The position numbers and the translations under genes are program-made. From JBBTSG01 sp038064775 (GTDB lineage Bacteria; Patescibacteriota; Minisyncoccia; UBA6257; GWB1-50-10), in contig JBBTSG010000008.1 in assembly GCA_038064775.1 (NCBI GenBank), forward strand, positions 1-26,270: a DNA stretch of 26,270 bases, read 5' to 3'. Numbering within the stretch: position 1 is the first letter of the stretch; the number at the start of each line of letters is the position of its first letter. The notes beneath the pieces were generated by a model. That model did not search any database and had not been told where the DNA came from. It saw nothing but the letters and a program-made list of their open reading frames with translations. Shown one piece after another: positions 1 to 8,375 of this stretch.

Positions 1-3000
1 CTTTACATAGTTCAACAAGCACGATTTCCGGCGCGGGAAATTTTCTTTTTCAGCCGACTGGCAGCGCTTTTTGGCAGCCAAGCGGCAACGGCAAAATTTC
101 CGCTACCACCACTTTTGACATGAAAAACGGCGCAATGAGTATTTTTACCTCACACCTTACAAACGGTCCGGTTATTTTCGATAATAGCGGGGCTTCATCT
201 AGAACTCTTACTTTTGACATAACAAACGGCACCGCTTTTAATTTTGCGAGTTCGGTTACCACTAATTCTTCGGGCGGCGGGAATATTACACTTGATCCCG
301 GCGGAGCTGCGCAGCCTGTTATAAGCGTTTCAAGCACGTTAAGTTTTAGCCGAACTGGTGGCACAAAAACTTTCACTTTGCCTAATGGGGTCACTACAAC
401 TATTGCCGGCAGTTTGGATTTAACAAGCAGCACTTTTTCACTTCCCGCGACCGTTGGTAAAACAACAATTCTTATGAGTGGCACCGGCACTTTAACTTCC
501 GCCGGAAACGCTTTACCAAACTTAAAATTAACCGGCACTATTACTCTCGCGAACGAAACTGACACTATTAAAGGTTATTTAAATATGAGTGGTGGAACAA
601 TTACGCCAGGAACAGCCGCGATTATAATAGCTTCCACTTCCGCGACCCTAACTCCTTCAAGCGGTCTTACGCTTGACGCGCTTACTGTTTCTTCCACAAT
701 TTCCATGCCAACTGGCAATAGTTTAACAGTTTCGACAACTCTTACAGTCGCAACCGGTACCACTTTTACTTGGGGCATTGGCACATTAACAGTGAACGGC
801 GCGCTTAATTTAAACGGCACGCTTGATGGCTCGGGTAATAGTGGCACCCTTACATATAAAGGATCGAGCGCTTTCCCGACCACTGGCACTTCCACTCCTT
901 CTAAAATTATTTTTGACACGGCAAATTATGACCAAACAGTTTCAAACAGAGATTATTCCGGAATAACAGTTCAATTTGATAATTCCGGTTCAAGAGCGAC
1001 TGGCACGATTACCTTAGGCGATGGCGCGGGTCAAACTTTGAGAACAGGAGCGATAAGTTTAGCCCCCACAGTTAATAATATTGTGGTTGACGGGTCAGTT
1101 TATAATCCCACCGTTTCTTCAACCGCCGGTATTTCTGGAAGCGCGAGTTTAGTAAAAAATTTAAATCTTGGTAGTGGAACATGGAAGTTTAGCGGTTCTC
1201 CTGCTTTTACAAATATCAATTCTTTAACCGCGCCAGCTAGCAGCACTATATTATTTAATGGTTCATCGCAAACCCTTACCGGCGCGAGTAAAACTTTTAA
1301 TAATTTGGATTTTTCGGCCGCCACCGCCGCGACGATTTCCGGCAATGTTACTTCAACTGGTAATGTGACCTTAGGTTCTGGAATGACTTTGACCGGCGTA
1401 ACACTTTTAATGACCTCCACCTCCGCCACCTTAGTCGGCGCAGGAAATACTTTGCCGAATTTGACGATTAATCCCGCTTCCGCCGGGACGACAACTCTTT
1501 CTACTTCCGATCTCACTATTTCCGGCACGCTTGACGTGGGATCAAACGGCACCTTATCAATTGGCTCTGGCCGAACACTTACCGAGAGTAGCGCTGGAAC
1601 CCTGACTTTGAACGGGACAATTGCCGGAAGCGGTGATTTGATTTATCAGTCAACGAACACTTTTCCAACCGGCGGTAATGTTTCTTCCACACTGACTTAT
1701 GACGCGACTGCCGGCAATCTAAATGTAGTAAACAGGACTTACGGCGGTTTAGTGAAGATTAATAATAGCGGAGGAACCGCCGGCCGAGTTGTCACTCTTG
1801 GCACTACTTCCGGTCAGACATTAAATTTTTCGAATGGTCTCACTCTTTTAGCTTCTGGCGCCAGCGTCACTTCAACGGCGGCGACATATTCGCCAGTAAT
1901 TGATATAACCGGAGATCTAGATGGTTCAGCAGCCGGCACAAAAACTTTCGTTACCGGCACAAGCACGCTAACAGTCTCGGGTAATGTTAATTTCACGAAC
2001 ACCACTTTAAGCGCCACCTCTAGCCATACTTTAGTGATGAGTGGCTCGAGCAAGACGCTCACTTCAAATAGCAACACCCTTCAAAATCTCACTATTTCCG
2101 GAAACTCTAATACGCTCGCGGATAATCTCGCGGTCGCCGGCGATCTTGATCTTTCGGGATCAGGTCTTAGCGCGGGCGTGACAACAATTACAATGACCAG
2201 TTCTTCGGCCACACTTATCGGCGGCGGAAACACGGTGAATAATTTAACCGCTTCTTCGACCGGCACGATTACGGCGACTTCAAGCGATTTGATTGTTGGT
2301 GGAACGTTTACTATCGCGACTTCTACCAGTTTGAGCATTAATAGCGGCCGAACCATAACCGCTTCAACAACTTTAATTCTTAACGGCACTTCAACTGGCG
2401 CCGGCCGGCTCACTTATCTTTCCACCACAACTTTTCCAACAAACGGAACAGTAAGTTCGATTTTACGTTTTGATTCTACGAATAATAACCAAACGATGCC
2501 TGGTCGAACTTATGGCGGTTTGGTTGAAGTTTACGCTTCAAGCGCCTCGGCGAGGACTATTACAATGGCAACCGGCACTTATGCTTTCAGCACGAGCGTT
2601 CAAATTTTCGCGAACGGCAGTGGTAGCACCACTTTAGATAGTTCAACTAACAGCGCGACCGGAACAATTTCCGGTAACTTAACTTACAGCGGGAGCGGCA
2701 GTGGTAGTGAGATTGCAACCTTTTCCGTGAATGCTTTAATAATTGCCGGCAATTTAGATATTTCTGCCGGCACTTTCACCGCGCCTTCAGGGGCATTGAA
2801 TTTAGGCGGAAACTACACGAATACCGGCGGCACTTTCACGCATAATTCCGGCACGGTGATTTTGAACGGCTCTTCGTCACAAACCATGTCAGGAACAATG
2901 AGTGGTGGTTCGGCTTTCAATAATTTAACAATCGTGAATAATACTTGGAATAATCCGGACACAACACCAAGTGTTACTTTTAACGCGACAACGACCGTGA

Positions 3001-4382
3001 ACGGCACTTTTACTGATGTTACGCCATCATCATCAATCCAATTTATTGCTTCTTCTACTTTTACGGCGGTCACAATCAACTTAAACGGTGGGGATACGAC
3101 AACGAGAGTTTATCTGCGTTCCACAATCGGCACTTCCACCACTTGGCTTTTCAATGTTTCCGGCTCGCCGACGGTTTCTAATGTTGATGTGAAAGATTCG
3201 AATGCCTTAGGTGGCAGCGAAATTGACGCCGGTAATGGCTCAAATAATAATGCCGGTAATAATTCGAATTGGTCATTTGGTGGTGCGGCGGCAGCTTTCA
3301 CAAGTTCAACGGCGGATGATGTTTTTGAAATCAATCAGGCGTCGACAACTATTTCCGATGTCAATACAAAAGCGGGGTCAGGAGCAAATGCAATCGCTTC
3401 AACAACCGATATTCGCTTAGCAATCGCTTCAAGCAGTTTTGCCGCTACTTGGGACACGTCTATCTCGTCGATCACTTGTTCAGCCGGTAATGCTTGCGCC
3501 AAAATTTCCACGACCGGCGTTACTTATGAGGCGAGCAACAGTAAGGCGGTTATTGATGTTATCCAAAACTTTTCAAACGGTGATTGGGTGCGGATTTCCG
3601 GTCTTAAGATGGGGAATTTCACGGCGGTAAACGCGGCAACGAGTTCGTTTGGTTTAAGAGTGGCGGGCGCGGCATCAGGAAACGCGGCGGTTGATTCGGG
3701 AACAAAAATAATCAAAGGAAAACTTGCCGAACAAAATCATCCGACTGGCCAAGAGGCAAACCTGTTCAGTAATAGCGGAGCGTCAATCACTAACGCGGAA
3801 CTTTATCGTTTCCGTTTAGCGAATACCGGCGAGAACATTACGATTACAACAACGACAATTAATATCACCGGCGTTTCAGGGTTTGCCTCTTCCAATATTA
3901 CAAACGCCCGCCTTTATCTTGACGCAAACAGCAACGGGGTAATTGACGAGGGAGAGCAGCCGGTCGGGGCAACGGGGACAGTAGCGATTTCCGGCAATTC
4001 AGGCACCATAGTTTTAGGCGGCAGTTGGACGGCAACAACAAGCGATATAATTTTGCGGGCGGATGTTTCAAATATAAATAGCGGTTATTATCTTACTCTT
4101 TCACTTTCCGCCACGAATATAATTAGCAGCGGAGTTACTTCTCTTCAAACAATAACAGTCAGCGGTTCGGCAGCGAATATAAACCACGCGAAGCCAAACG
4201 CGAATTTTGGCGGTGGCGGAAATAGCGAAAATGCGGCTTCCGGTGGCGCGCCGCCAGGTAGTGGCAGTGTGAGCGGTGGAACGCCGCCTGGTGGTAGCGG
4301 CGAGGGAGGTGACCCCGGCGGCGGTGGTACGACTGGCGGGGGTCCTGGTGGAGGTGGGAATGAAGGCGGTGGAGCGCCATAA
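1..4382 (+). CDS. Giant repetitive secreted surface protein (5'-truncated by window edge)
   Basis: The reading frame is open from position 3, so the gene begins upstream; the first ATG at 120 is internal. About 1460 residues are visible, ending in TAA. The protein is rich in Ser, Thr, Gly and Asn and has short beta-strand repeats of the form SATLxGxGNTLxNLTIxG, as expected of a beta-helix or stacked-beta adhesin. A larger unit starting G-T-x-x-G-x-G recurs at 18, 816, 1614 and 2385, that is every 266, 266 and 257 codons. After about 3280 the repeats stop and a different beta region follows, with a calcium-loop-like DANSNGVIDEGE near 3919-3954. The tail (about 4200-4379) is almost entirely Gly, Pro and Ser. 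No sortase motif or C-terminal membrane helix is visible. It is probably a cell-surface adhesin or sheath protein; the exact role is unknown. Confidence 0.85.
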   Translation, partial: LHSSTSTISGAGNFLFQPTGSAFWQPSGNGKISATTTFDMKNGAMSIFTSHLTNGPVIFDNSGASSRTLTFDITNGTAFNFASSVTTNSSGGGNITLDPGGAAQPVISVSSTLSFSRTGGTKTFTLPNGVTTTIAGSLDLTSSTFSLPATVGKTTILMSGTGTLTSAGNALPNLKLTGTITLANETDTIKGYLNMSGGTITPGTAAIIIASTSATLTPSSGLTLDALTVSSTISMPTGNSLTVSTTLTVATGTTFTWGIGTLTVNGALNLNGTLDGSGNSGTLTYKGSSAFPTTGTSTPSKIIFDTANYDQTVSNRDYSGITVQFDNSGSRATGTITLGDGAGQTLRTGAISLAPTVNNIVVDGSVYNPTVSSTAGISGSASLVKNLNLGSGTWKFSGSPAFTNINSLTAPASSTILFNGSSQTLTGASKTFNNLDFSAATAATISGNVTSTGNVTLGSGMTLTGVTLLMTSTSATLVGAGNTLPNLTINPASAGTTTLSTSDLTISGTLDVGSNGTLSIGSGRTLTESSAGTLTLNGTIAGSGDLIYQSTNTFPTGGNVSSTLTYDATAGNLNVVNRTYGGLVKINNSGGTAGRVVTLGTTSGQTLNFSNGLTLLASGASVTSTAATYSPVIDITGDLDGSAAGTKTFVTGTSTLTVSGNVNFTNTTLSATSSHTLVMSGSSKTLTSNSNTLQNLTISGNSNTLADNLAVAGDLDLSGSGLSAGVTTITMTSSSATLIGGGNTVNNLTASSTGTITATSSDLIVGGTFTIATSTSLSINSGRTITASTTLILNGTSTGAGRLTYLSTTTFPTNGTVSSILRFDSTNNNQTMPGRTYGGLVEVYASSASARTITMATGTYAFSTSVQIFANGSGSTTLDSSTNSATGTISGNLTYSGSGSGSEIATFSVNALIIAGNLDISAGTFTAPSGALNLGGNYTNTGGTFTHNSGTVILNGSSSQTMSGTMSGGSAFNNLTIVNNTWNNPDTTPSVTFNATTTVNGTFTDVTPSSSIQFIASSTFTAVTINLNGGDTTTRVYLRSTIGTSTTWLFNVSGSPTVSNVDVKDSNALGGSEIDAGNGSNNNAGNNSNWSFGGAAAAFTSSTADDVFEINQASTTISDVNTKAGSGANAIASTTDIRLAIASSSFAATWDTSISSITCSAGNACAKISTTGVTYEASNSKAVIDVIQNFSNGDWVRISGLKMGNFTAVNAATSSFGLRVAGAASGNAAVDSGTKIIKGKLAEQNHPTGQEANLFSNSGASITNAELYRFRLANTGENITITTTTINITGVSGFASSNITNARLYLDANSNGVIDEGEQPVGATGTVAISGNSGTIVLGGSWTATTSDIILRADVSNINSGYYLTLSLSATNIISSGVTSLQTITVSGSAANINHAKPNANFGGGGNSENAASGGAPPGSGSVSGGTPPGGSGEGGDPGGGGTTGGGPGGGGNEGGGAP
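18..2500 (+). repeat. Four ~266-codon protein super-repeats
   Basis: The marker G-T-x-x-G-x-G followed by an aromatic-rich strand and a TFP/AFP motif appears at 18 (STISGAGN), 816 (GTLDGSGN), 1614 (GTIAGSGD) and 2385 (GTSTGAGR). Spacings are 798, 798 and 771 nt, all multiples of three. The units have diverged at the DNA level, so this is an old protein-level duplication rather than a recent tandem array. Because the window opens inside one unit, more copies probably lie upstream. Confidence 0.7.
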
Positions 4383-4385
4383 TCT

Positions 4386-4414
4386 TTGAACTGAATTCCT
4401 CGACAGTGTATAAT
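4386..4414 (+). promoter_or_regulatory. Sigma70-type promoter for the 4452-8297 operon
   Basis: TTGAAC at 4386-4391 and TATAAT at 4409-4414 are separated by 17 bp. The element starts 4 nt after the stop of the giant surface gene and 38 nt before the next ATG. A motif GGTCGAAAATA follows at 4430-4440 and also occurs in the leader of the gene at 8376. Confidence 0.75.
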
Positions 4415-4451
4415 TATTAATATAAAAATGGTCGAAAATAAATAAAATAAC

Positions 4452-4862
4452 ATGCAAACAGGAAAAAGTTGGGTAAAAGTTTTAATCGTTCTAGTCGTGG
4501 TTGTTGTGCTTGGCGCGCTTTATTACTTTAAAGTAATTCCTCAAGTTTTTACTTCTAATAACGTGTATCAGGCCGTATTTCTCTCAAACGGTCAGGTTTA
4601 TTTTGGTAATTTAAGTCGTGAGGCGAGTCAGTTCGTGGTGCTGAATGACGTTTTTTATCTTCAGATTACGCAGGCGCCACAGCCTTTGAAAGCTGGTGAA
4701 ACTCCGCCAACGAACATTAATATCGTGAAGCTCGGCGGCGAATTACACGGCCCGACAGACGAGATGAGGATAAATCGCGACCAAGTTCTCTTTATTGAAA
4801 ACTTGAAAACAGATTCGCGGGTAACCCAAGCAATCGATCAGTTTAAGAAAGCCAACCCATAA
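4452..4862 (+). CDS. Conserved membrane-anchored protein, CPR type
   Basis: The 136-aa protein has one N-terminal membrane helix (about residues 8-27, very Val/Leu-rich) and an outward-facing domain of about 105 residues. I recognise the domain pattern YQAVFLSNGQVYFGNL followed by HGPTDEMRINRDQVLF as a small protein type common in Patescibacteria. Its function is not known to me. The ATG is preceded by an A/T-rich leader with no Shine-Dalgarno motif. It is the first gene of the operon driven by the promoter at 4386 and is followed after 25 nt by the dockerin gene. The context suggests a role at the cell surface or in envelope assembly. No catalytic motif is visible. Confidence 0.8.
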   Translation: MQTGKSWVKVLIVLVVVVVLGALYYFKVIPQVFTSNNVYQAVFLSNGQVYFGNLSREASQFVVLNDVFYLQITQAPQPLKAGETPPTNINIVKLGGELHGPTDEMRINRDQVLFIENLKTDSRVTQAIDQFKKANP

Positions 4863-4887
4863 TTTAGTTTTTTAATTGATCTTTGAT

Positions 4888-5388
4888 ATGAAATTGGCAA
4901 AGAAAATTACGCCGTTGATTTTGTTGCTCAGTATTTTCTTTTTGCCCTTTTTCGTCCGGGCGACGGATTTTACGTCGCCCGGTTTTATTATCCGCGATCC
5001 GGTAATTAAACTGGGCGCCGGTTTTTCCACTTCTTCTGGGTTTCAACTTTGGAGCTCAATCGGTCAAGAAGTGATTGGTATTTCGAGCGGCACCACTTTC
5101 ATACTGCAAAGCGGTTTTTTATATTTTCCATTACCAACAACAACGACTGCTCAGCCGGTAAATTTGCCGCCGCCATCCGCGGGTGGTGGCTTGCCACCGT
5201 CACTGCTGAAAAAAATTGTTTTGAGTTCTGATTTTAACAATGACGGCCATGTCGACCTTATTGATTTAAGTATAATTCTTTATTTTTACGGACAAAATGG
5301 TCGCAAAATCGCCCGTTATGATTTAAATGGGGATGGCACGGTTAACTTTATTGATGTTTCAATATTATTTTATTACTGGACCGGATAG
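4888..5388 (+). CDS. Secreted protein with C-terminal type I dockerin domain
   Basis: The ATG at 4888 is chosen because it opens directly onto a signal peptide (MKLAKKITPLILLLSIFFLP); an in-frame TTG at 4876 is less likely. The mature N-terminal half has the repeat-like pattern SGFQLWSSIGQ ... SGTTFILQSGFLYFP, followed by a Thr/Pro linker. The C-terminal ~55 residues form a dockerin with two calcium loops, DFNNDGHVDLID and DLNGDGTVNFID, each followed by a helix. Dockerins bind cohesin domains with calcium. Two cohesin-like genes follow immediately (12 nt gap), so this is probably their soluble partner. No catalytic domain is present, so it would act as an adaptor or structural piece. It ends with TAG. 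Confidence 0.85.
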   Translation: MKLAKKITPLILLLSIFFLPFFVRATDFTSPGFIIRDPVIKLGAGFSTSSGFQLWSSIGQEVIGISSGTTFILQSGFLYFPLPTTTTAQPVNLPPPSAGGGLPPSLLKKIVLSSDFNNDGHVDLIDLSIILYFYGQNGRKIARYDLNGDGTVNFIDVSILFYYWTG

Positions 5389-5400
5389 TGAAAATTAGAA

Positions 5401-6255
5401 ATGAAAAAACTTTTTTACGCAATTATTTCATTATTTTTGTTTAGCGGACTAGTTTCAGCCGCCGGGCCGGCAATTTATTTTAAAACTGACGTTTCAAATC
5501 TTGCGCCGAGCTCGGAATTTGAATTAAGCATTTTCCTAAACAGCAAGGAAGAAGTGAATGTTTTTAATCTCGAAATCAATTATCCGCCTGATACGCTTAA
5601 ATTTTTAGGTGGCAATAACAGCGGTTCAATCGTTGATGTTTGGCAAAAACCGCCGACCGTTCTTCTTGACGGAGAAGTTAGCTTAATTGGTGGAACATTA
5701 AAACCTTTTCACGGCGAGAACGGATTAATAGTTAAATTAAAATTTCAAACTTTAAAGACGGGTGAAGTATTTTTTACTTTAACAAACGGGAAAATTTATT
5801 TGGCAAACGGCTTAGGGACGGTTATTAAAGCGCCAGAATCTTTTTATTCAATAAACGTGACGAGTGAGGCGCCAGTTGTGACGCTTTCGCCAATTTTAGA
5901 TTCAACGCCGCCGATGCTTAATGCCGAAATTGTAACAACGCCGATTGAAGCCGGAAAAATTTTAGTTTTTAACTCAGAAGACAAAGAATCGGGTACCGAT
6001 TATTCCACAATGCGATTTAAACGTTGGTTTAGCTGGAGCGACTCACAGCAAATTATAAATCCCGCGCCATTGCCCGCTCACGCTTGGCAGTTGGAAATCA
6101 AAACGGTGAACAATGCCGGTTTAGAAACAAATGAAACGCTCTATTTGTGGGAAGAAATACTGAAAAAAATTGGCCTATTGTTATTGGTGCTCTTGGGGAT
6201 GATTTTAATTTTTAGAGTAGCACCAATGGGCTATAATAAATATAAGCGCAAATGA
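5401..6255 (+). CDS. Membrane-anchored cohesin-domain protein
   Basis: The 284-aa protein has a signal peptide (residues 1-20, ending LVSA). A cohesin-like domain spans about 22-155: the start AIYFKTDVSNLAPSSEFELS, the central NVFNLEINYPPDTLKF strand and the final GLGTVIKAPESFYSINV match the family pattern. A beta-rich Ig-like stretch follows (about 165-250), then one membrane helix (about 254-273) and a basic tail, KYKRK. The predicted topology is outside-facing with a C-terminal anchor. It sits between the dockerin gene and a second cohesin gene, overlapping the latter by 4 bp (ATGA), so the two are probably translationally coupled. Likely role: a surface docking site for the upstream dockerin protein. 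The domain is called from sequence pattern only. Confidence 0.8.
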   Translation: MKKLFYAIISLFLFSGLVSAAGPAIYFKTDVSNLAPSSEFELSIFLNSKEEVNVFNLEINYPPDTLKFLGGNNSGSIVDVWQKPPTVLLDGEVSLIGGTLKPFHGENGLIVKLKFQTLKTGEVFFTLTNGKIYLANGLGTVIKAPESFYSINVTSEAPVVTLSPILDSTPPMLNAEIVTTPIEAGKILVFNSEDKESGTDYSTMRFKRWFSWSDSQQIINPAPLPAHAWQLEIKTVNNAGLETNETLYLWEEILKKIGLLLLVLLGMILIFRVAPMGYNKYKRK

Positions 6256-8297
6256 AAAACTGCCTTGTTTTAATTCTTTTTTTCTCCGCTTTAATTTTAA
6301 TCGGCGGGCCGGGAATTGCTTCCGCCGCTTCGCTTTCGATTTTGCCACCCGCCGGTTCTTTTACAATTGGTAGCACTTTTGACGTTTCCGTTTTTTTGGA
6401 TACGCAAGGAGCAAGCGTAAACGCGATTCAAATGTCTTTAAGTTTTCCGCCGGATAAGTTACAGCTTGTTTCACCCGCCACCTCAAAATCTATTATTAGC
6501 GTTTGGACGAGTCAGCCGAAATTTAACAACCAAACCGGCATAATTGATTTTCAAGGTGGCATTCCTGGCGGTATTAATGTTTCAAGCGGCCTAGTAACCA
6601 CTTTAACTTTTCGAGCGAAAAGTGGCGGCGATGCTATTTTAAAATTTTTAGATAACAGCAAAGTTCTTTTAAATGACGGTTTAGGCACGGATGCTTTGCG
6701 GCAAACGCAGAGCGCTTTTTATGATTTGGTTTTACCGCCACCGGCCGGACCGCTTGTCGTTTCAAAAACTCATCCCGATCAAGCAAGATGGTATGCTAAT
6801 TCGCTTGTTATTTTAGATTGGGCGCCAAGCGCTGGCGGCGCTGAAGGGTTCAGTTATATGTTAAGCGACAATCCAGTTGATCAATCGGACGATATTTCCG
6901 AAGGGTTACAGTCATCCGTCGCTTATAAAAATATCGCTGACGGTGCCCATTATTTTCATATCAAGGCCTTGCGCAACGGTGTTTGGGGTGGAACAACTCA
7001 TTATGAAGTGAATATTGACACAACACCCCCGGCGGAATTCCCGGTTGAAATTGTGCCGGCCGCGCGGACGGTGAGGGCGCAGCCGATTGTCCAATTTTTT
7101 ACAACCGACGCTTTTTCCGGTTTAGACCATTATGAATTAAAAATTGTCGCGCTCTCGCCAAGTAATTCGGGAAGCGAAACTGACTCTGCGCGCAATCAAA
7201 CACTTTTTGTGGAAGCCCAAAGTCCATATCTCACTCAACCGCTCCAAGTCGGGAATTATGACGTTATTTTAAGGGCTTATGACAAAGCCGGTAATTATCG
7301 AGAAGAAGTAAAACGTTTAGAAATTCGCCAAGCTATTTTTGAGTTTGTGAATGGTCAAGGACTGCGCTTGAGGAGTCAATTAGTTATTCCTTGGATTTGG
7401 GTTTGGCTTTTTGGCGGAATTTTAATTGTTATTTTAGCGTGGCTCGCCGTGCGATTAAATCACTGGCATCGTTTACACGACTTAAAATTGGCGAGCGGGG
7501 AATTGCCTCACCACATTCAAAACCAACTTGAAGAATTAAAGCGGTTTAAGCAAAAGTACGGGAAAACATTAGTTACACTTCTAATAATTGGTTTCTCGCT
7601 TTTGTCGCTGATTTTAACAAAACCCGTTCTTGCCCAAAGCTCGCAAGTATCGCCGCCATTTGTCACAACCGTTTCCCGCAGTATTTCAAACGAAGAAATA
7701 TTTTACATTGGCGGGAAAAGTGACATAAGCGGAGCGACGATTATTATTTATCTTCAGAACGCGAGAACAGGAGAGGTGTTAAGCGAAAACACAGAGACAG
7801 ATAAAAAAGGCGATTGGTTTTATCGCCACAATAGTTTTCTTTCAACCGGCACTTATCTTGTTTGGACGCAAACAAAAATTGGTGACGAGTTAAGCCCGCC
7901 GAGTCCGCAAATCCAGTTAACCATTCAGCCGACGGCGATTCAATTTGGATCTTCTCGATTAAGTTACGAAACACTCTATTTAGTCCTCGCCTTAATTCTT
8001 CTCCTCGCGGTCTTATCTTTAGGCAGTTATGTTGTTTACCACGGCGTTCATGCAAGGCGAAAGCATTTGCGGTTTCAAAAAGAAGTCAAAGAGGCCGAAG
8101 AATCGGTGCGTCGCGGTTTTGCCGTGCTTCGGCGGGACATTCAAGCCGAATTAACAGTTGTAAAAAAGGCCAAATTGAGCAAAGAGCTTTCCGCTGAAGA
8201 AAAACAACGAGAAGAACAGCTTTTCCGTGATATGGCATGGGTTGAAAAATACATTGGAAAGGAGGTTTGGGACATTGAACGAACAGAACCTCAATAA
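6252..8297 (+). CDS. Multi-domain cohesin membrane protein with three TM segments
   Basis: The 681-aa protein has a signal peptide (1-25) and a cohesin-like domain (about 26-160, with SVNAIQMSLSFPPDKLQLV). Two Ig/fibronectin-like regions follow (about 165-255 and 258-365). Membrane helix 1 is at about 377-397. A charged, probably cytoplasmic loop of 40 residues follows, then helix 2 at about 438-458, which ends LTKPVLAQ and resembles a signal peptide. A further outside Ig-like domain (about 465-560), helix 3 (about 573-596) and a Lys/Glu-rich cytoplasmic tail of 85 residues complete it. The internal signal-like helix suggests fusion of two ancestral secreted proteins. It overlaps the upstream cohesin gene by 4 bp and is last in the operon. 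Likely role: anchoring of dockerin-bearing proteins, possibly with a cytoplasmic contact. Confidence 0.78.
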   Translation: MKNCLVLILFFSALILIGGPGIASAASLSILPPAGSFTIGSTFDVSVFLDTQGASVNAIQMSLSFPPDKLQLVSPATSKSIISVWTSQPKFNNQTGIIDFQGGIPGGINVSSGLVTTLTFRAKSGGDAILKFLDNSKVLLNDGLGTDALRQTQSAFYDLVLPPPAGPLVVSKTHPDQARWYANSLVILDWAPSAGGAEGFSYMLSDNPVDQSDDISEGLQSSVAYKNIADGAHYFHIKALRNGVWGGTTHYEVNIDTTPPAEFPVEIVPAARTVRAQPIVQFFTTDAFSGLDHYELKIVALSPSNSGSETDSARNQTLFVEAQSPYLTQPLQVGNYDVILRAYDKAGNYREEVKRLEIRQAIFEFVNGQGLRLRSQLVIPWIWVWLFGGILIVILAWLAVRLNHWHRLHDLKLASGELPHHIQNQLEELKRFKQKYGKTLVTLLIIGFSLLSLILTKPVLAQSSQVSPPFVTTVSRSISNEEIFYIGGKSDISGATIIIYLQNARTGEVLSENTETDKKGDWFYRHNSFLSTGTYLVWTQTKIGDELSPPSPQIQLTIQPTAIQFGSSRLSYETLYLVLALILLLAVLSLGSYVVYHGVHARRKHLRFQKEVKEAEESVRRGFAVLRRDIQAELTVVKKAKLSKELSAEEKQREEQLFRDMAWVEKYIGKEVWDIERTEPQ

Positions 8298-8299
8298 AA

Positions 8300-8328
8300 G
8301 TGACGGCAAAGACCAATTTTGTTATAAT
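8300..8328 (+). promoter_or_regulatory. Promoter for the 8376 membrane protein gene
   Basis: GTGACG at 8300-8305 (4 of 6 to consensus) and a perfect TATAAT at 8323-8328 are 17 bp apart. The ATG lies 48 nt after the -10 box. The same GGTCGAAAATA motif seen downstream of the 4386 promoter is present at 8342-8352. Confidence 0.6.
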
Positions 8329-8375
8329 TAGATAGTTCAAAGGTCGAAAATATCAACATCAAAAAATAGATTTAA

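Noticed and set aside
120..122. ATG at 120 as the true start of the giant surface gene
   Set aside because: The same frame is open back to position 3 with matching repeat sequence (STISGAGN unit), so the ATG is internal and the gene is cut by the window edge.
4101..4457. Minus-strand open frames over the Gly/Pro-rich tail of the surface gene
   Set aside because: They are low-complexity mirror frames (poly-Pro, poly-His/Arg) of a repetitive plus-strand gene and contain no recognisable domain.
4876..4878. TTG as start of the dockerin gene
   Set aside because: The ATG 12 nt downstream begins a normal signal peptide with a basic start; the extra MIFD adds nothing.
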